Source: Limnanthes douglasii subsp. nivea
Taxonomy: Eukaryota > Streptophyta > Magnoliopsida > Brassicales > Limnanthaceae
Assembly (NCBI GenBank): GCA_036936605.1
Contig: JAUPFV010000002.1
Coordinates: 268,654,770 to 268,718,769, forward strand
Direction of reading: 5' to 3'
DNA: 64,000 bases
Made by a program: the position numbers and the translations under genes. The notes under the pieces are model-generated. The model was not told the origin of the DNA. It did not search any database and worked only from the letters and a program-made list of their open reading frames with translations. Numbering within the stretch: the stretch's first letter is position 1; each line of letters begins with the position of its first letter. Below, piece by piece: positions 22,914 to 34,245 of this stretch.

Positions 22914-23190
22914 TGAAAATAAATTTATTATTGACCTCTTAATACTGTAAAATGTAAAACCATATATATAGACATTGGATATATCTTAATAATATTTTAG
23001 TTTACCCTAATAATGATATATAATAAAATATACTATTGACTATTAACTAAATATAGAATAAAATATTTAGTCAATAATATCTTCTTATTATTTCCGTTAT
23101 CACTCCCCCTCAAGTTTGTGCCAAAGTACTTGAAGTTTGAGAATAACATTGCCCTTAAATTTGAAGAAAGTACTTATAGTGCAAGCTTGA
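22914..23190 (-). mobile_element. Ty1/copia 3' end: pol tail, polypurine tract and 189-bp LTR
   Basis: On the minus strand 23190-23104 ends a copia pol (ILKLQVLWHKLEGE, then stop). The polypurine tract 'cttgagggggag' follows, then an LTR from TG (23102) to CA (22914) with a 'tatatatatgg' promoter box. The 5' part of this element is not contiguous; upstream on this strand is the hAT-3 insertion. Confidence 0.7.
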
Positions 23191-23421
23191 TCAAAAGTAG
23201 GACTGTCAAAAAAATCCGAAAAATCTGTTATCCGACCAAAATATTCGATATCGAATCGGAATAAAACAGATAATATCTGTATTCAAAAGAAAACATATAA
23301 TATACGTATCCGAAAATATCGGATATGGATATATTTATATCCGTATTCGAAATATCCGATATCTGAAATTTTATAAATATATATATATATAATTTTTTTT
23401 ATTTAAGTATTATTTTTAGCT

Positions 23422-23750
23422 ATCCCACGTTGTAAAAAATAAAACAAATTACTAACAAAGTTGGCCACAAATATGAAGGGTTGCTTCTTTAAAAAATGTA
23501 TCTTATCCCACATCTAAAGTTAAAAAAAGAGTTGCTACCAAACTGTTTATAAAACACATGGTGGTTTTTCTTAACAAGTATATCTTTTTTAATATTATGG
23601 CTTTTATCCCACATCCAAAATGTGGAAAAGAATTGTTACCAAACTTTCTATAAAAGACATGGTGACTTTTTAAAATAAGTATATTTATTTAGCTTTATCC
23701 CACACCTAAAATGGGTATAAGAATTTCTACTAAAGTGCCTATAAAAATAT
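23422..23750 (+). promoter_or_regulatory. Repeated snRNA-like promoter modules (USE plus TATA)
   Basis: 'atcccacatc' occurs at 23505-23514 and 23606-23615, a variant 'atcccacacc' at 23697-23706, and a weaker 'atcccacgtt' at 23422. Each of the first three is followed after exactly 31 nt by a TATA box: TTTATAAAA at 23546, TCTATAAAA at 23647, CCTATAAAA at 23738. Plant U-snRNA genes use an upstream element RTCCCACATCG and a TATA box at a fixed distance, about 33 bp for Pol II genes. The modules are tandem copies of a ~95-bp unit. Activity is not shown. Confidence 0.6.
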
Positions 23751-25127
23751 AAAAGTAGCTCAACCAATAATGCAATTAGTTAAAATCGTATCCGGATTAT
23801 ATAATAATCTTTGTTAAAATTTAAAATAATAATTATATTACAACTTTATTAATAAAAATATTAATGCCACCGTCGTAAGTTTTTCTAAATCTAAATTTTA
23901 ATACACAATATTTGAATTCAAATTTTAATTAAATTAATAAAACATCACAATATTTGTATAAATAAATATATTCACGAACCATTTTTAATATAGTATAGTA
24001 AATAATTATTATATTTACATTTTATTTAATAAAAATCGTTCGCGTAAGTTATATTTTTTTTAAATATGAACTTTAAATCAATTTTTTAATTTTTTGAATT
24101 TAAATAATTTTTGAGTTTAAATCTTCAGCATATCCACCCGTTTCATTCACGCGTCTCAAATACCGAATTTCAAAAACACATATCAAAGTAAGTAAGGAGA
24201 TTTTTTTAAACTTAAACAGGTTAAAAAAGAGTTTGGAGGGTAAAAAAACATTTTTTTGGCAATGCACCACCGGTTCAAGAGCATCTGGACAGGTGGTGCA
24301 CGACCACAAAACCGATGGTCATACATCACCAAGCACCACGGGTGCACAGGCTTATAAACGGTTATGGGCCGTCATCGCACCATCGGTTCTAACAAACCTG
24401 TAACTATTAAATACTAAACTATATATTATCACTATTGTAACACATTATAGATAAAGAAAATACAAGTAGAAATTGATAAAAGACTCATGTTTTCGATCTT
24501 AAAAAAATACATTCTACAAATTCCTTTTAACGTGAACTTTGTAGCCATGCTTATCTTGTATAAGAAATAATATCTTAACCAACATATTCACGGTTGGACA
24601 TTGGAGCATCCCATTTCTCTTCACTTTTTAACAAAAGATGACTCGATTCACGGAACTTAACCCTCTCTTCAGTGTTTATATCTAAGCTCGCGTACTAGTC
24701 TATAGAGCATAAGGTGCACATTACATGCCAGTATCTCATTCTACTTCTATGTTTAAGAAAAACCTAATTCTTCATTAGACGATTTAGATTGAAATCTCAT
24801 TAATCGACCGTTAAAATATCTCTTACTCCATTAATATAGGAAACCTCATAATAGCATATTCTAAATATATAAAAGACTCAATTAATATATGGAATCTACT
24901 TAATATAAGAATACTAAAATATGAGACCTAGTTATTATAGGAAACATAGCAAATAAAATACTCCACTTCAACCAGCTCTGGTGCTATGGTCCAGCTCTCT
25001 TTAGAAAAAAACACTTGGGATCAACTTACTTCAAATCATCCTGCTTCAACTCAACATATATATCCTTTGAGCCAATGATCACTAGCATTTTACAGTTTAT
25101 CTCAGTCTTTGGGATCAACAGACGCCT

Positions 25128-26003
25128 TTGCAACTAAGTCACAACTCAAACACTAGAAATTTTCAATCCTTCCTTATACCCATATATGTAACGAAAATCC
25201 AAAACCAATATAATCCTACGACAATAGTCCTGTTGATGAGTTACTTCTATCATACACATAATAACTATCTACTTAGACTTGTAATGTCTCTGATATCCGT
25301 TGCAGACAATGTTCTACTCTTTAGAAACAAACTCACCTACATCCAGAATTTGTATAAGTCTCATGCAGTTCGTGAGCCTTGAAATCAGAAATACATTGGT
25401 AAGAGTATTCAAAATATTTTCCTCTCTAGCAATTTATTCATCTTCACCTTCTCATTCTCCACCACATCTCTGATGAAGTGCAAACTAATTTTTATATATT
25501 TAGTTGGGTCATGGAAACTCATATTTCTCATCAAATTAATGGAACTACTATTGTCACGGTACACAACCACGTCTTTCTCCACAAAAGTGAGTTCACTTCA
25601 CAATCTCTTTAGCTAAACAAGTTCCTTCATGGCTTCCTTATACGGCTTTTTTCGACGATGGTGTAACGACCTTCTGTATACAAGACTTCCACCTAATGAC
25701 TCTTATAAGCACATTAAATGGATAACCCAAAGTAGACTTATTTGTGTCAAAGGATCATGCATAATTGTAGTCCACATACCCTCTTACCATTATATCACCC
25801 GTATCCTTCTAATTGTAAGACAACCTTACAACAGCCAAACCGTTCAAGTATCTCATGAGCCACTTTCGTGCATGCCTTTGTGATTTCTTCGGAGTGGACA
25901 TGAATCTGCTCAAAACACTTAAGGCGTAGGTAAGATCAAGTCTCTTGCAAATTATAATATAAATATTACTACTAACAACATTGGTATAAGGCATCTCACG
26001 CAT
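25128..26003 (-). pseudogene. Ty1/copia pol fragment (end of reverse transcriptase, RNase H)
   Basis: On the minus strand: MREMPYTNVVSS, then YALSVLSRFMSTPKK and WLMRYLNGLA (the VPY..VG / VSRFM / RYLKGT region of copia), then GYVDYNYA and STLGYPF (RNase H start). Near 25550 downward VYRDNSSSINL and HFIRDVVENEKV match the CDNQSAI / HFIREK motif of copia RNase H. Several stops and frame changes break it. It lies within hAT-3 and differs from the copia remnant at 26408. Confidence 0.78.
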
Positions 26004-26407
26004 ATAATTGTTTTTGTTACTTTAGTTGGTGTTTGAGTGAGACTGAGTTTGATTTGGGAACCCATTGGATTTCTGAGCCCTTTTCCTTTGGAAATCGATA
26101 AGTTCCTTATGACTTTATGTATATATTCGTGTTCAAATAATAATAATAATAAATACCTCTACGGTATGTTCCTTTTTGGTATTTTTATCTTTTATATCTT
26201 CATCTCAAACTCTTATTTTAGTAGAGTCTTTACAACTTCAATATTCCACATATCTTTTTAGGTAATATTGTGTCACCCACATGTGTGTTTCCCTATTCCA
26301 TTAGACACAATTATTGTAGCACTTATGGATATACTTAATAAATTTTATTTCCTCAATGATTGTTTCATCCCTAAGCACACTATCCATTTGACAGCCCTAA
26401 TCAAAAG

Positions 26408-27126
26408 ACTAAAATGAAATCACACTCCCCTCAAGTTGTAGCATATATATTAAGCATGCTTAGTTTGTTGCAAATATAACTAATACGTGATATGTTGTGA
26501 ATATATCTCATGATTGTTCTTCTGTTTTGACATATTCTGTATGAATGGTATTTTGTTTAATTTTTTCGTGGATAAAATGACAATCAATTTCAACGTGTTT
26601 CGTTCTTAAATGAAAGACAGAATTAGACGCGATGCGCAACTCCGCTTGACTATCATAACATAACTTTACGGGCATTGTAGTTTTTATGCCAATATCATTC
26701 AAAAATTGGGAAATCTAATTTATCTCACAAGTAGATTGAGGCATGGCTCTATATTCAGCTTCAACACTTGATCTTGATATAATTTTTTTTACTCTTTCAA
26801 GATACCCAATTACCCCCCTACAAAATAACTAGTGTTCGATCTTTTATCAACTTTAGATCCAACCCAATTTAGATTTGCATAATACTCTTTATTAGTATGA
26901 CCATTACTGTCGTACTACAATCTAAGTACGAGAGTCAATTTAAGATAATATAGGATATGTTCTAATGATGCCCGATGACATAAATTTACTCACAATACTA
27001 AATGGATACGCAATGTCTAATCGAGTTATTGCAAGATAATTAAGTTTTCATACCAATCAATGATATTTTTCTAGAGTACCAAACAATTCCCCATCATCTT
27101 TTAGTATCTGTAAAGTAAGAACTTAT
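26408..27126 (-). pseudogene. Second Ty1/copia pol fragment with polypurine tract
   Basis: On the minus strand from 27120: KLNYLAITRLDIAYP, VSKFMSS, GHTN.EYYANLNWVGSKVDK, RSSVEAEYRAMPQST, then CYDSQAELRIASNS, RTKHVEIDCHFIHEKIKQ, YVKTEE and YICNKLSMLNIYATT before a stop. This is the end of copia reverse transcriptase plus RNase H of the 'NLVSWKSKKQ' type. A polypurine tract 'cttgaggggag' follows near 26430. The LTR expected after it is cut off by the hAT-3 site. The start is cut by the LTR element at 27127. Confidence 0.85.
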
Positions 27127-27573
27127 GTAGCAAAGACTGCAGACAGACTGGTTTCTCGCTCGGGTATCATAACTAGGCAAAATTGGTACTCAAATCGAAC
27201 GCCTCGACAAGCCCAACAACTGTAAAAACATGATTATGTCACAGAATTTGGACTTCAAATTCTACTGTTTAGGGTCCAAAAATCCTATTTTACTGCTTTT
27301 GATATTTTATTTTAAAATCAATATTTTAATTAGTGAATCAAATTTGATTGTATTTAGATTATATTTGATTTTTATTTTTAATATCTTTATTGTATTTTTT
27401 AGAATATTCTAGGGTTCTGGATGTCTCATATATAAAGCATCTTATATCTTATTTTACCGTCAGACTTTGATTAATAGATTTTTAAGATTATTTCTTTTAG
27501 TCTCCTTTATTATCTAACCTATGGTTAGGGTTTGATCGTTGTTTCTTTCATCGAATCGTCCGCCCCGCTATGA
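27127..27573 (+). repeat. 5' LTR of the 27-kb gypsy remnant
   Basis: 447 bp. TATA-like 'catatataaagcat' near 27426-27440, the same position as in the right LTR. Ends 'cgctatga' where the right copy has 'cgttatca'. Confidence 0.85.
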
Positions 27574-27619
27574 GTTGGTATCAGAGACCAGCAATTCATG
27601 CTACGTAGATAAATGTATC

Positions 27620-28454
27620 ATGTTTTGGGTACCTACTGATTTGAGGATTGGAATAGAGAATGACATATTCCAGTCTACCAGCATAATTGGAGGAAGAATT
27701 TGCAAGTTTGTAATCGATTCAGATAGTTATGAGAATCTAATTTCAGAGGAGGTTGTTCAGAAACTTGTGTTGAAGACTGAAGCTCTTCCATACACGTACA
27801 CACTGTCAGGTTTGATAGAGTACATTGAGCTAAAAATTTCTAAACACTGTCAAATTGCATTTTCTGTTGGTAATTAAAAGATACAGCATGGTGTGACGTA
27901 GTTCCCATAGACGTTTGTCATCTAGTTTTAGGATGTCCATGTCGTTTTAGGAGGATTCTACTTATTGTGGTAGAATGAATTGATACGGTTTTGTGAAAGA
28001 TGGTTGCAAGTTTATATTTGTGTCATCTAAAGTAATATCTCCAAAACCACCACCAATTAAGGAGGTTCATGCTCATATTGCATCAGCTACCAATCTTAAT
28101 TTTGACGCTCAAACTGTATCTGAGCCCGTGTTTGACAAGCCATTCTATGGTAAAAATATTTTTGAAGAAGTATATGGGCCGATATTTGACAAATTAGTCT
28201 ATGATGAGTATGATGATGACTGGGATGATGAATATCGAATTAATATTGAGGAGAAACTTGTAGATCGAGATATTGTCTCAGGCTTGAGTACACCAGACTA
28301 CATCGCTTCAGAAGTTCTATTGGAGAAAGACTGCAAAGTAGCAGCTTTTATCGTGGAGATGCATCTTCCAGGTATTTTATATTATCCTAAAATTAAACCT
28401 TTGATTCAGTTTTCTGTGGATACATGCTGTCGTATTGGGGTATTTTTATGTTAG
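27620..28454 (+). pseudogene. Gypsy-type aspartic protease and following linker
   Basis: 27630-27880 reads IFQSTSIIGGRICKFVIDSD, then SYENLISEEVVQKLVLKTEA and ISKHCQIAFSVGN, matching the retropepsin region of plant gypsy polyproteins (STC.I.G..C..IIDSGS..N..S..). The active-site DSG triad is DSD here, so it is probably inactive. After stops, 27993-28454 (KDGCKFIFVSSKVISPKPP then an acidic, Tyr-rich stretch) continues the polyprotein toward the linker before reverse transcriptase, which is absent. Confidence 0.7.
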
Positions 28455-28756
28455 AGATTGTGAATAGATTGATAAAAAAATAATAATTTTTAATAGATAA
28501 AATATTAGGTTTTGTAACAGAAGCTGGAGGAGCTTTGAGTGATAATTAGAGAAATAAAAGAAAAAAAGAAATAGTTAAAATGAGAAGATTGCAGTGTTTC
28601 GAATCTGTTGGCAGAAATATACTCTGAAGAACTTGAGAGCCATCTACTATTCAATAAAAAGGAATTGCTCATTTCTGAAAGGGTCTTGATGTGATACAAC
28701 AAGCATAGTCTGGAACTGGAAAGACAACAATTTTTTACACGCACAAGTGTGTTGCT

Positions 28757-29030
28757 ATGCTTAGTAAATGGGTTGATAAAGCTGATATAGAACAAGTGGG
28801 TGGAATATATCTTGTTATTGCTGATCATAGTAATGCCGAATACATGGTAAAGAGGAACAAAGCTGAGAAACCCCTTCTTGCCAAGAGCGAAAACATTCAA
28901 ATTATCACCTCTCACACACTTATGCAAGTACGAGTTGCAATCGGAGGTGAAAGTGTCAATGTTTTTTCACTTCTTTCAATGTTTCAACATTTTGAATTCG
29001 AGGTCGAATTCTTCTGAACCGAGGAAAGAT
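28757..29030 (+). pseudogene. Gypsy polyprotein C-terminal tail
   Basis: 28757-29030 holds ADHSNAEYMVKRNKAEKP and, after a frame change, VNVFSLFNVSTFNSRSNS-like sequence then SSEPRKDDV, the end seen in plant gypsy polyproteins just before the 3' LTR. The whole of RT/RNase H/integrase has been deleted between it and 28454. Confidence 0.55.
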
Positions 29031-29032
29031 GA

Positions 29033-29473
29033 TGTAGCGAAGACTGCGGACATAATGGTTTCTCTCTCGGGTATCAGAACTATGAAAAATTGATACTCAA
29101 ATTGAACGTCTCGACGAGCCCAACAACTGTCTAAAGCGTGACTATGTCAAGAAATTCGGACTTCAAATTCTACTATTTAGGATCAAAAATCCTATTTTAC
29201 TATTTTTGATATTTTATTTTATTTTATTTTAAAATCAATATTTTAATTAGTGAATCAAATCTGATTGCATTCAGATTATATTTGTTTTTTATTTTTAATA
29301 TATTTATTGTATTTTATACCCTTTTTATTAGGGTTTTAGATGTCTCATATATAAAACATCGTATACCCTATTTTACCGTTAGACTTTGATTAATACAATT
29401 TTGAGATTATTTCTCTAAGCTGGGGTAGGGTTTTATCGTTGTTTATTTCTTCGAATCTTCCACCACGTTATCA
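29033..29473 (+). repeat. 3' LTR of the 27-kb gypsy remnant
   Basis: 441 bp, direct repeat of 27127-27573. A purine-rich 'gaggaaagatga' lies directly before it. It contains a local extra 'ttatttta' copy near 29216-29230. Confidence 0.85.
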
Positions 29474-29479
29474 AATATA

Positions 29480-30494
29480 TTATTCTTATTTTCGTTAACA
29501 ATTTTCAAAACTGAATAAGCCATTTTCACAACCCCAATCAACATATTTATGCACCTAAAAAATAGTTTGTTTCAATACTAATATACATGTATTTTAACTT
29601 TGTAATATATATAAAAAAAATATGTCAAAAAATTAATCTTATCAACATTAGGAATTTCAGACACATATTTCAACATGTAACTTCAGTCATTTTTCAACAC
29701 CGAAAAACTAAATCCGCACCCAAGTTACTCAAAAGTATGTAACCAAATTATTCACACTATGCAACCATGTTAAACACATCTAAAAATATATTTTCACAAC
29801 CCGATTGCAGGTAATTACGCAACCACAATTTGAAAAACCTTTATTTCTTTCTATTTTGCATAGTCACAATATATGAATCTAGATGAAGACATTATTAAAC
29901 GAATTAAACAATTATAAACATAAAAAACGAAAAACATATTAAAAAATGGAAGAATCGAATGCTATTCTTCAAGATAATACTGAAAAACTTAAAAATAAAA
30001 ATCAATCTTTAACAACCATTCACAACGAGATCTTGGGTAAAACTAAAGAAAATCATAAAATGTTTAGTTTATTTCTTAACTATATTTTCCTTAGAAAAGT
30101 TGTATATCTCTAGACTAGACTTTATTTGGAGTATTAATTCTCATTTATGGTTTATTTATATACTATTATTTTGCAATTGCAACCATTTATAACGTAATTT
30201 CATAACCAATTAAACCATAACTTCACACCTCAATTTTAATTTTTTTTTCCATACCCAACCAAAGTTGTTATTTCACAACCAATTAAAACATAATTACGCA
30301 ACCCATCATAAGATAATCTCGCAACCAATAACACTAGTATGTTTTTTCACAACAAATCACTATTTTGTAACCCATTATAACGTAATTTCGCAGCCAACTA
30401 ACAAATGTTTACTTGTATAGCTAAAAAAATGTCTAATTAAAAAGAAAAAATATAGACATATAAAAAAAGAAGATATCCAATTTAAAAAAAATAC

Positions 30495-30535
<41 letters not shown>

Positions 30536-32100
30536 TACATGTTTTTATATTATGATCATGTGTTGTACAAAAACCGTGCTTTACTTTATGAATAAATTCT
30601 TCACATTGGGATAAAATATATTTCTTCTCAAGTCGTCCAATTCTCCTTTTCAAGCTAGGTAGAAGAACAGTATGAGATGGATTTAAACTAAAAACTCTAT
30701 CAATAGTAGATAAAACTGATATTCCCTCAGAGTAAGTCCCTTTATAATATTTTTATCTATAACATGACTCCACATATACCGAAGGACTCTCTTAAATACT
30801 AAATATAGGAGCACAAACATGTGAACAATGGAAATAATCATTTTTCTAACTACCATAAGTACATTTATATTGTGAAATATAAAAAATCATAACCGATTAT
30901 GATTAAAATTCAAACGATACTTCAGTAGACGATCATACAATTCATATACGACTTCTTTAATGTTTCTTTTAGTCTCCTTCTTGATATCAGGATAAAACTC
31001 GCTATTCAAATGTAAACAATCAGAATAACACTTTGACATCTCAGTCATGCATACAATCCTAATTTTATCAAATAATTATAAAATAAGCAGACTACAAAAT
31101 TCTTAATTTGATTATTAAAAGACTTAGTCGGACTGGAAGCCATAAAACCATAACACTTACCTAAAAAATGTGCAAGCGTAATATTCAAAAAGAAGCTTTC
31201 TAATGAATGTAAGTGCTTTTTTACAACCGTTTTTACAATACTACTAGAAAAACTTACAGAAAATATAAAGGTAATAAGTACCAACTGGATAAATTAATTT
31301 AAAAACCAATTATATAATCTCTAACTTTGCAATCCAAAATATAATTACGCAACCCATTTGCTCTTAATTACACAACTTATTAGTAGTTAACTACACAACC
31401 AAAATAAAATTCAGTATCCTCTCAACACCATGCTAATTGCGCAACTAAAATGTAATTATGCAACCAACTTGCACTTAATTTTGCAACCGTTGAACACATA
31501 ATATTGCAACCAAAATAGATTGTATTTATATGTATTTTTTTGTTATAAAAATTACCATTGTTACCATCTTTATCTAGTGAAGAGATAACCCCCAGATATG
31601 TATCGATAAAAAAATATCATCGATAAAGAGCATCGGACGACAAGAGTGAAAATTTTGAAGAAAACCTATGAAAGCTATAAAACATCCTTTAAAAAATGGT
31701 TACCTCCATCATACTCAAGTACAAAATTACTTGTTATCTCCGGAGTCTTTGCAGTCTTACAAGCTTAAAAAAGTAGAATTATATCCATAAACTTCCATTC
31801 TAGCTTTCTCCACAACCATCCATGATACGCGATAAACCATAATCAGATTTAACAAGAGCTTGAACTTTTTTGTGAGTGATATAACTTCTTGATCTGATAC
31901 CATCACTTATCCTGTTTGATATCAAATTCGACGTCAATTGCTTTTGATTCTCTGTCGAGAAACCAGAATAACACTTATGATCACCAACATATTTTTTTAT
32001 AACCGTATATCCATTCGATGTTTTATTAATCTACAAAAATTATATTATTATTCTTTATTTTCTTAGATCTATAAATAGATTCATGGTTTGTTTGATTTAA
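29480..32100 (-). pseudogene. MULE-3, decayed MuDR-type transposase
   Basis: Exons are read on the minus strand. 32010-31590: KYVGDHKCYSGFSTENQ, then VQALVKSDYGLS, then a degraded catalytic region (FIDD-like) and DKDGNNG before a GTAA donor. 31290-31045: KKHLHSLESFFLN, then GFMASSPTKSFNNQIKNF (the 'npaESFN..ik' motif). 30653-30530: KRRIGRLEKKYILS, then FCTTHDHNIKTCKQ, the C-terminal zinc knuckle with its first Cys lost. Stops are frequent. It resembles MULE-2 in its last exon. The intron-like gaps and the 3' side are full of 'ttgcgaaat/ttgcgtaat' words (minus orientation). Exact ends are not located. Confidence 0.72.
30497..30532. repeat. (TA)n microsatellite in MULE-3
   Basis: About 36 bp of TA repeat just downstream (minus sense) of the zinc-knuckle exon. 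Confidence 0.9.
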
Positions 32101-32365
32101 ACAATAAAATATTTTGAGCTTATTTCCCCCTCGTTTCACTTTAATTTATATTTATCAAAATAATAGTTTTGATAAAAATTTATTTATTTTTTGAAATTGA
32201 ACCAATTTTAGTTTATACTTTAAATTCAAAATAATAATATATTATGTATTATTTTATTACAATTATTATTTTAAATTAAAATAATTGTTTAAAGTAAATA
32301 GTAGGAATTTTTCAATTTTTGATCGGTCATATAGCGCACTTTTATACTTCAATTTTTGATTGTTC

Positions 32366-33239
32366 ATATAAGTAAGAACACAACTAGTCTCAACACTAGT
32401 ATGATATTGTCCGCTTTAGCACCCGAAGGCCCTCACGGCTTTGCATTTGGTCTACTACCAAAAGGCCTCATACTAGTTGAGATATGTTCTTACTTATATA
32501 CCATTGATCCTTCCCATGTTTAACCGATGTGGGATGTGGGACTTTGGTCGCCATCTTAACAAATCCTCCTCTCGAACAAAGTACCACTTAACCTCCTCTC
32601 AATTGACTTTCATCCGCTCACTCTAATCAGAGATTGCTCCTATCTGAGCAATAGAGCTTTTTACAGCAGATCTATCTACTCACTCGACCATCTTGCGCTT
32701 GTTCCTTAGCTCCACTATCCACTCCAATCAAGTACCACCGCTTGATGAGTCATGAATGCTCTAGCTCCACTATCCACTCCAATCAAGTACTACCGCTTGA
32801 TGAGTCATGGACGCTCTAGCTCCACTATCCACTCCAATCAAGTACTACTTCTTGATGAGTCATGGACGCTCCGAACTAGGATGTATAAAGTAGATCATTC
32901 ACCTTGAGCATGACTACTGGTTCATCATGTTCGAACTCCGAGAATTTCACCACCATCGCATTCCGTCTGGGCCTGACGCTCTGATACCACGTGTTAGGAA
33001 TATGGGTGTTGTGAATATGGGGTTCCGCATATTCCGTCTCCGTATATAAGTAAGAACACAACCGATCTCAACACTAGTATGATATTGTCCGCTTTGGCAC
33101 CCGAATGCCCTCACGGATTTGCATTTGGTCCACTACCAAAAGGCCTCAAACTAGTTGAGATATGTTCTTACTTATATACCATTGATCCTTCCCATGTTTA
33201 ACCCATGTGGGATGTGGGACTTTGGTCGCCATCCTAACA
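32366..33239 (-). mobile_element. TRIM: miniature LTR retrotransposon
   Basis: The complete LTR 32992-33239 (248 bp; TGTTAGGA...TCCTAACA on the plus strand) is repeated at 32366-32561, where the outer ~50 bp is missing. On the minus strand the complete LTR is followed by TGGTATCAGAGC (32989-32978), an initiator tRNA-Met primer site, and the second LTR is preceded by the polypurine tract 'gagaggaggatt'. The ~430-bp interior has no coding sequence and contains three 55-bp tandem repeats. The LTR has a TATATAAG box with a 'cccacatcgg' word upstream. Confidence 0.9.
32708..32872. repeat. Three 55-bp tandem repeats inside the TRIM
   Basis: Copies begin at 32708, 32763 and 32818 with 'agctccactatccactcc' and contain 'cttgatgagtcatg'. 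They differ at a few positions only. Confidence 0.92.
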
Positions 33240-33432
33240 TATTTATTGATTATTGTTTAGGTTGAAAACCATTAACAATCATTATTATAATAAATTGATG
33301 TTTACTAATTAATGGACAAAATAATAATTATTTATAAAATGATAAAAGGAAATTGGTAAAATATAAGTTTTTTTGTTTATAACCACACTAAACCTTATTT
33401 AGTATATATATATTATATAATATGTTATTATA

Positions 33433-33596
33433 GCTCCAAGGGTAGTCGAGTTGGTTGAGTAAGGCATGCTCATGAGCAAAGGTCATGAGTTCGAATTCTT
33501 TAAAAAGCAGCTTTCTTAGCTGAGCCTGTCATATTGTACGGTCCATCTGGCGTTGGTTTGCAGGTTGCGGTTTCCCTTCAAAAAATAAAATAAAAA
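33433..33596 (+). mobile_element. SINE-b, internally deleted copy
   Basis: Same family as SINE-a, with 'gggtagtcgagttgg' and 'gagttcgaattc' (A and B boxes) and 'gcgttggtttgcaggtt'. It lacks the block between 'gcaggct' and 'agcggctgcgg'. Flanking copies 'atgttattata' (33422-33432) and 'atgttatcata' (33597-33607) form an 11-bp duplication with one mismatch. Confidence 0.9.
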
Positions 33597-33819
33597 ATGT
33601 TATCATAATTAGAATTTATATTTATATTTATACGTGATTGATTCGTTTTAAAACCAAAGTTGAATAAGTTATAAATCATATATCTAATAAAATTTAAATA
33701 TCAAATATAATTCTTTTTAACTTTGTTTTTTCAATCTATTCCAATTTAGGAAAAGGAAAAAATTATTTTGAATAACTTTTCAAAAACTGAGCTTACTATC
33801 AATAAGGGGTTGAGTACTA

Positions 33820-34043
33820 GCCCCCAAGGGGTAGCCGAGTTGGTGGAGTACGACCTGCTTGTGATTAAAAGTCATGAGTTCGAGTCCCTATACAAACGTT
33901 TTTTGGCTGAGCCTGCCACCTTGTGTGGTTTACCTTTTAGCGTTGGTTTGCAGGCTATTGCATCAGACTGAGGGTTTACCCTGTGCGCACTCGTTGAGTA
34001 GCGGCTGCAGGTTCCTTCCGAAAAAAATAAAAAAAAAAGAGAT
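33820..34043 (+). mobile_element. SINE-c, full-length copy
   Basis: Starts 'gcccccaaggggtagccgag' and ends 'ggttccttccg' plus an A-rich tail. Perfect 10-bp duplication 'ttgagtacta' at 33810-33819 and 34044-34053. Lacks the 'tgcact' insertion of SINE-a. Confidence 0.92.
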
Positions 34044-34053
34044 TTGAGTACTA

Positions 34054-34233
34054 TCTAGAAATAGGTAGTCGTGATCAAAGGTCATGAGTTCGAGTCCATT
34101 TACAAACGTTTTTTTTTATTTGAGCTTGTCACCTTGTGTGGTTTAGTTTATGCCGTTAGTTTGTAGGTTATTCTGTAAGACTGACGATTTACCCTATGCG
34201 CACTCGTTGAGTAGCGGTTGCGGGTTCCTAAAT
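34054..34233 (+). mobile_element. SINE-d, partly deleted copy
   Basis: Keeps the B box (gagttcgagtcc near 34086-34097) and the tRNA-unrelated body, but the A-box part has shrunk to 'aggtagtcgtg'. It abuts SINE-c directly through the duplicated 'ttgagtacta' and is followed by 'aaaggttaagta'. Confidence 0.82.
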
Positions 34234-34245
34234 AAAGGTTAAGTA

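Larger units (their letters stand above)
23198..26399. mobile_element. hAT-3, non-autonomous hAT with copia fragment inside
   Basis: A 3202-bp element flanked by a perfect 8-bp duplication 'atcaaaag' (23190-23197 and 26400-26407). The ends are TAGGACTGTCAAA and, reversed from the right, TAGGGCTGTCAAA, 12 of 13 matching. The left subterminal region is dense in 'atccgat/atatcgga' words. No transposase is recognised. Inside are four ~95-bp repeats with promoter-like modules and a minus-strand copia RNase H piece. It sits in older minus-strand copia sequence. Confidence 0.88.
27127..29473 (+). mobile_element. Short gypsy-type LTR retrotransposon, largely deleted inside
   Basis: Two LTRs (27127-27573 and 29033-29473) both start TGTAGCRAAGACTGC and align along their length. 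The right one ends ..TATCA. Just after the left LTR, TTGGTATCAGAG (27575-27586) fits a primer-binding site for initiator tRNA-Met and fixes the plus orientation. Inside are only a protease remnant, a linker and a pol C-terminal tail; reverse transcriptase and integrase are missing. No target duplication was found at the outer edges. It cuts off the copia remnant on its left. Confidence 0.85.
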
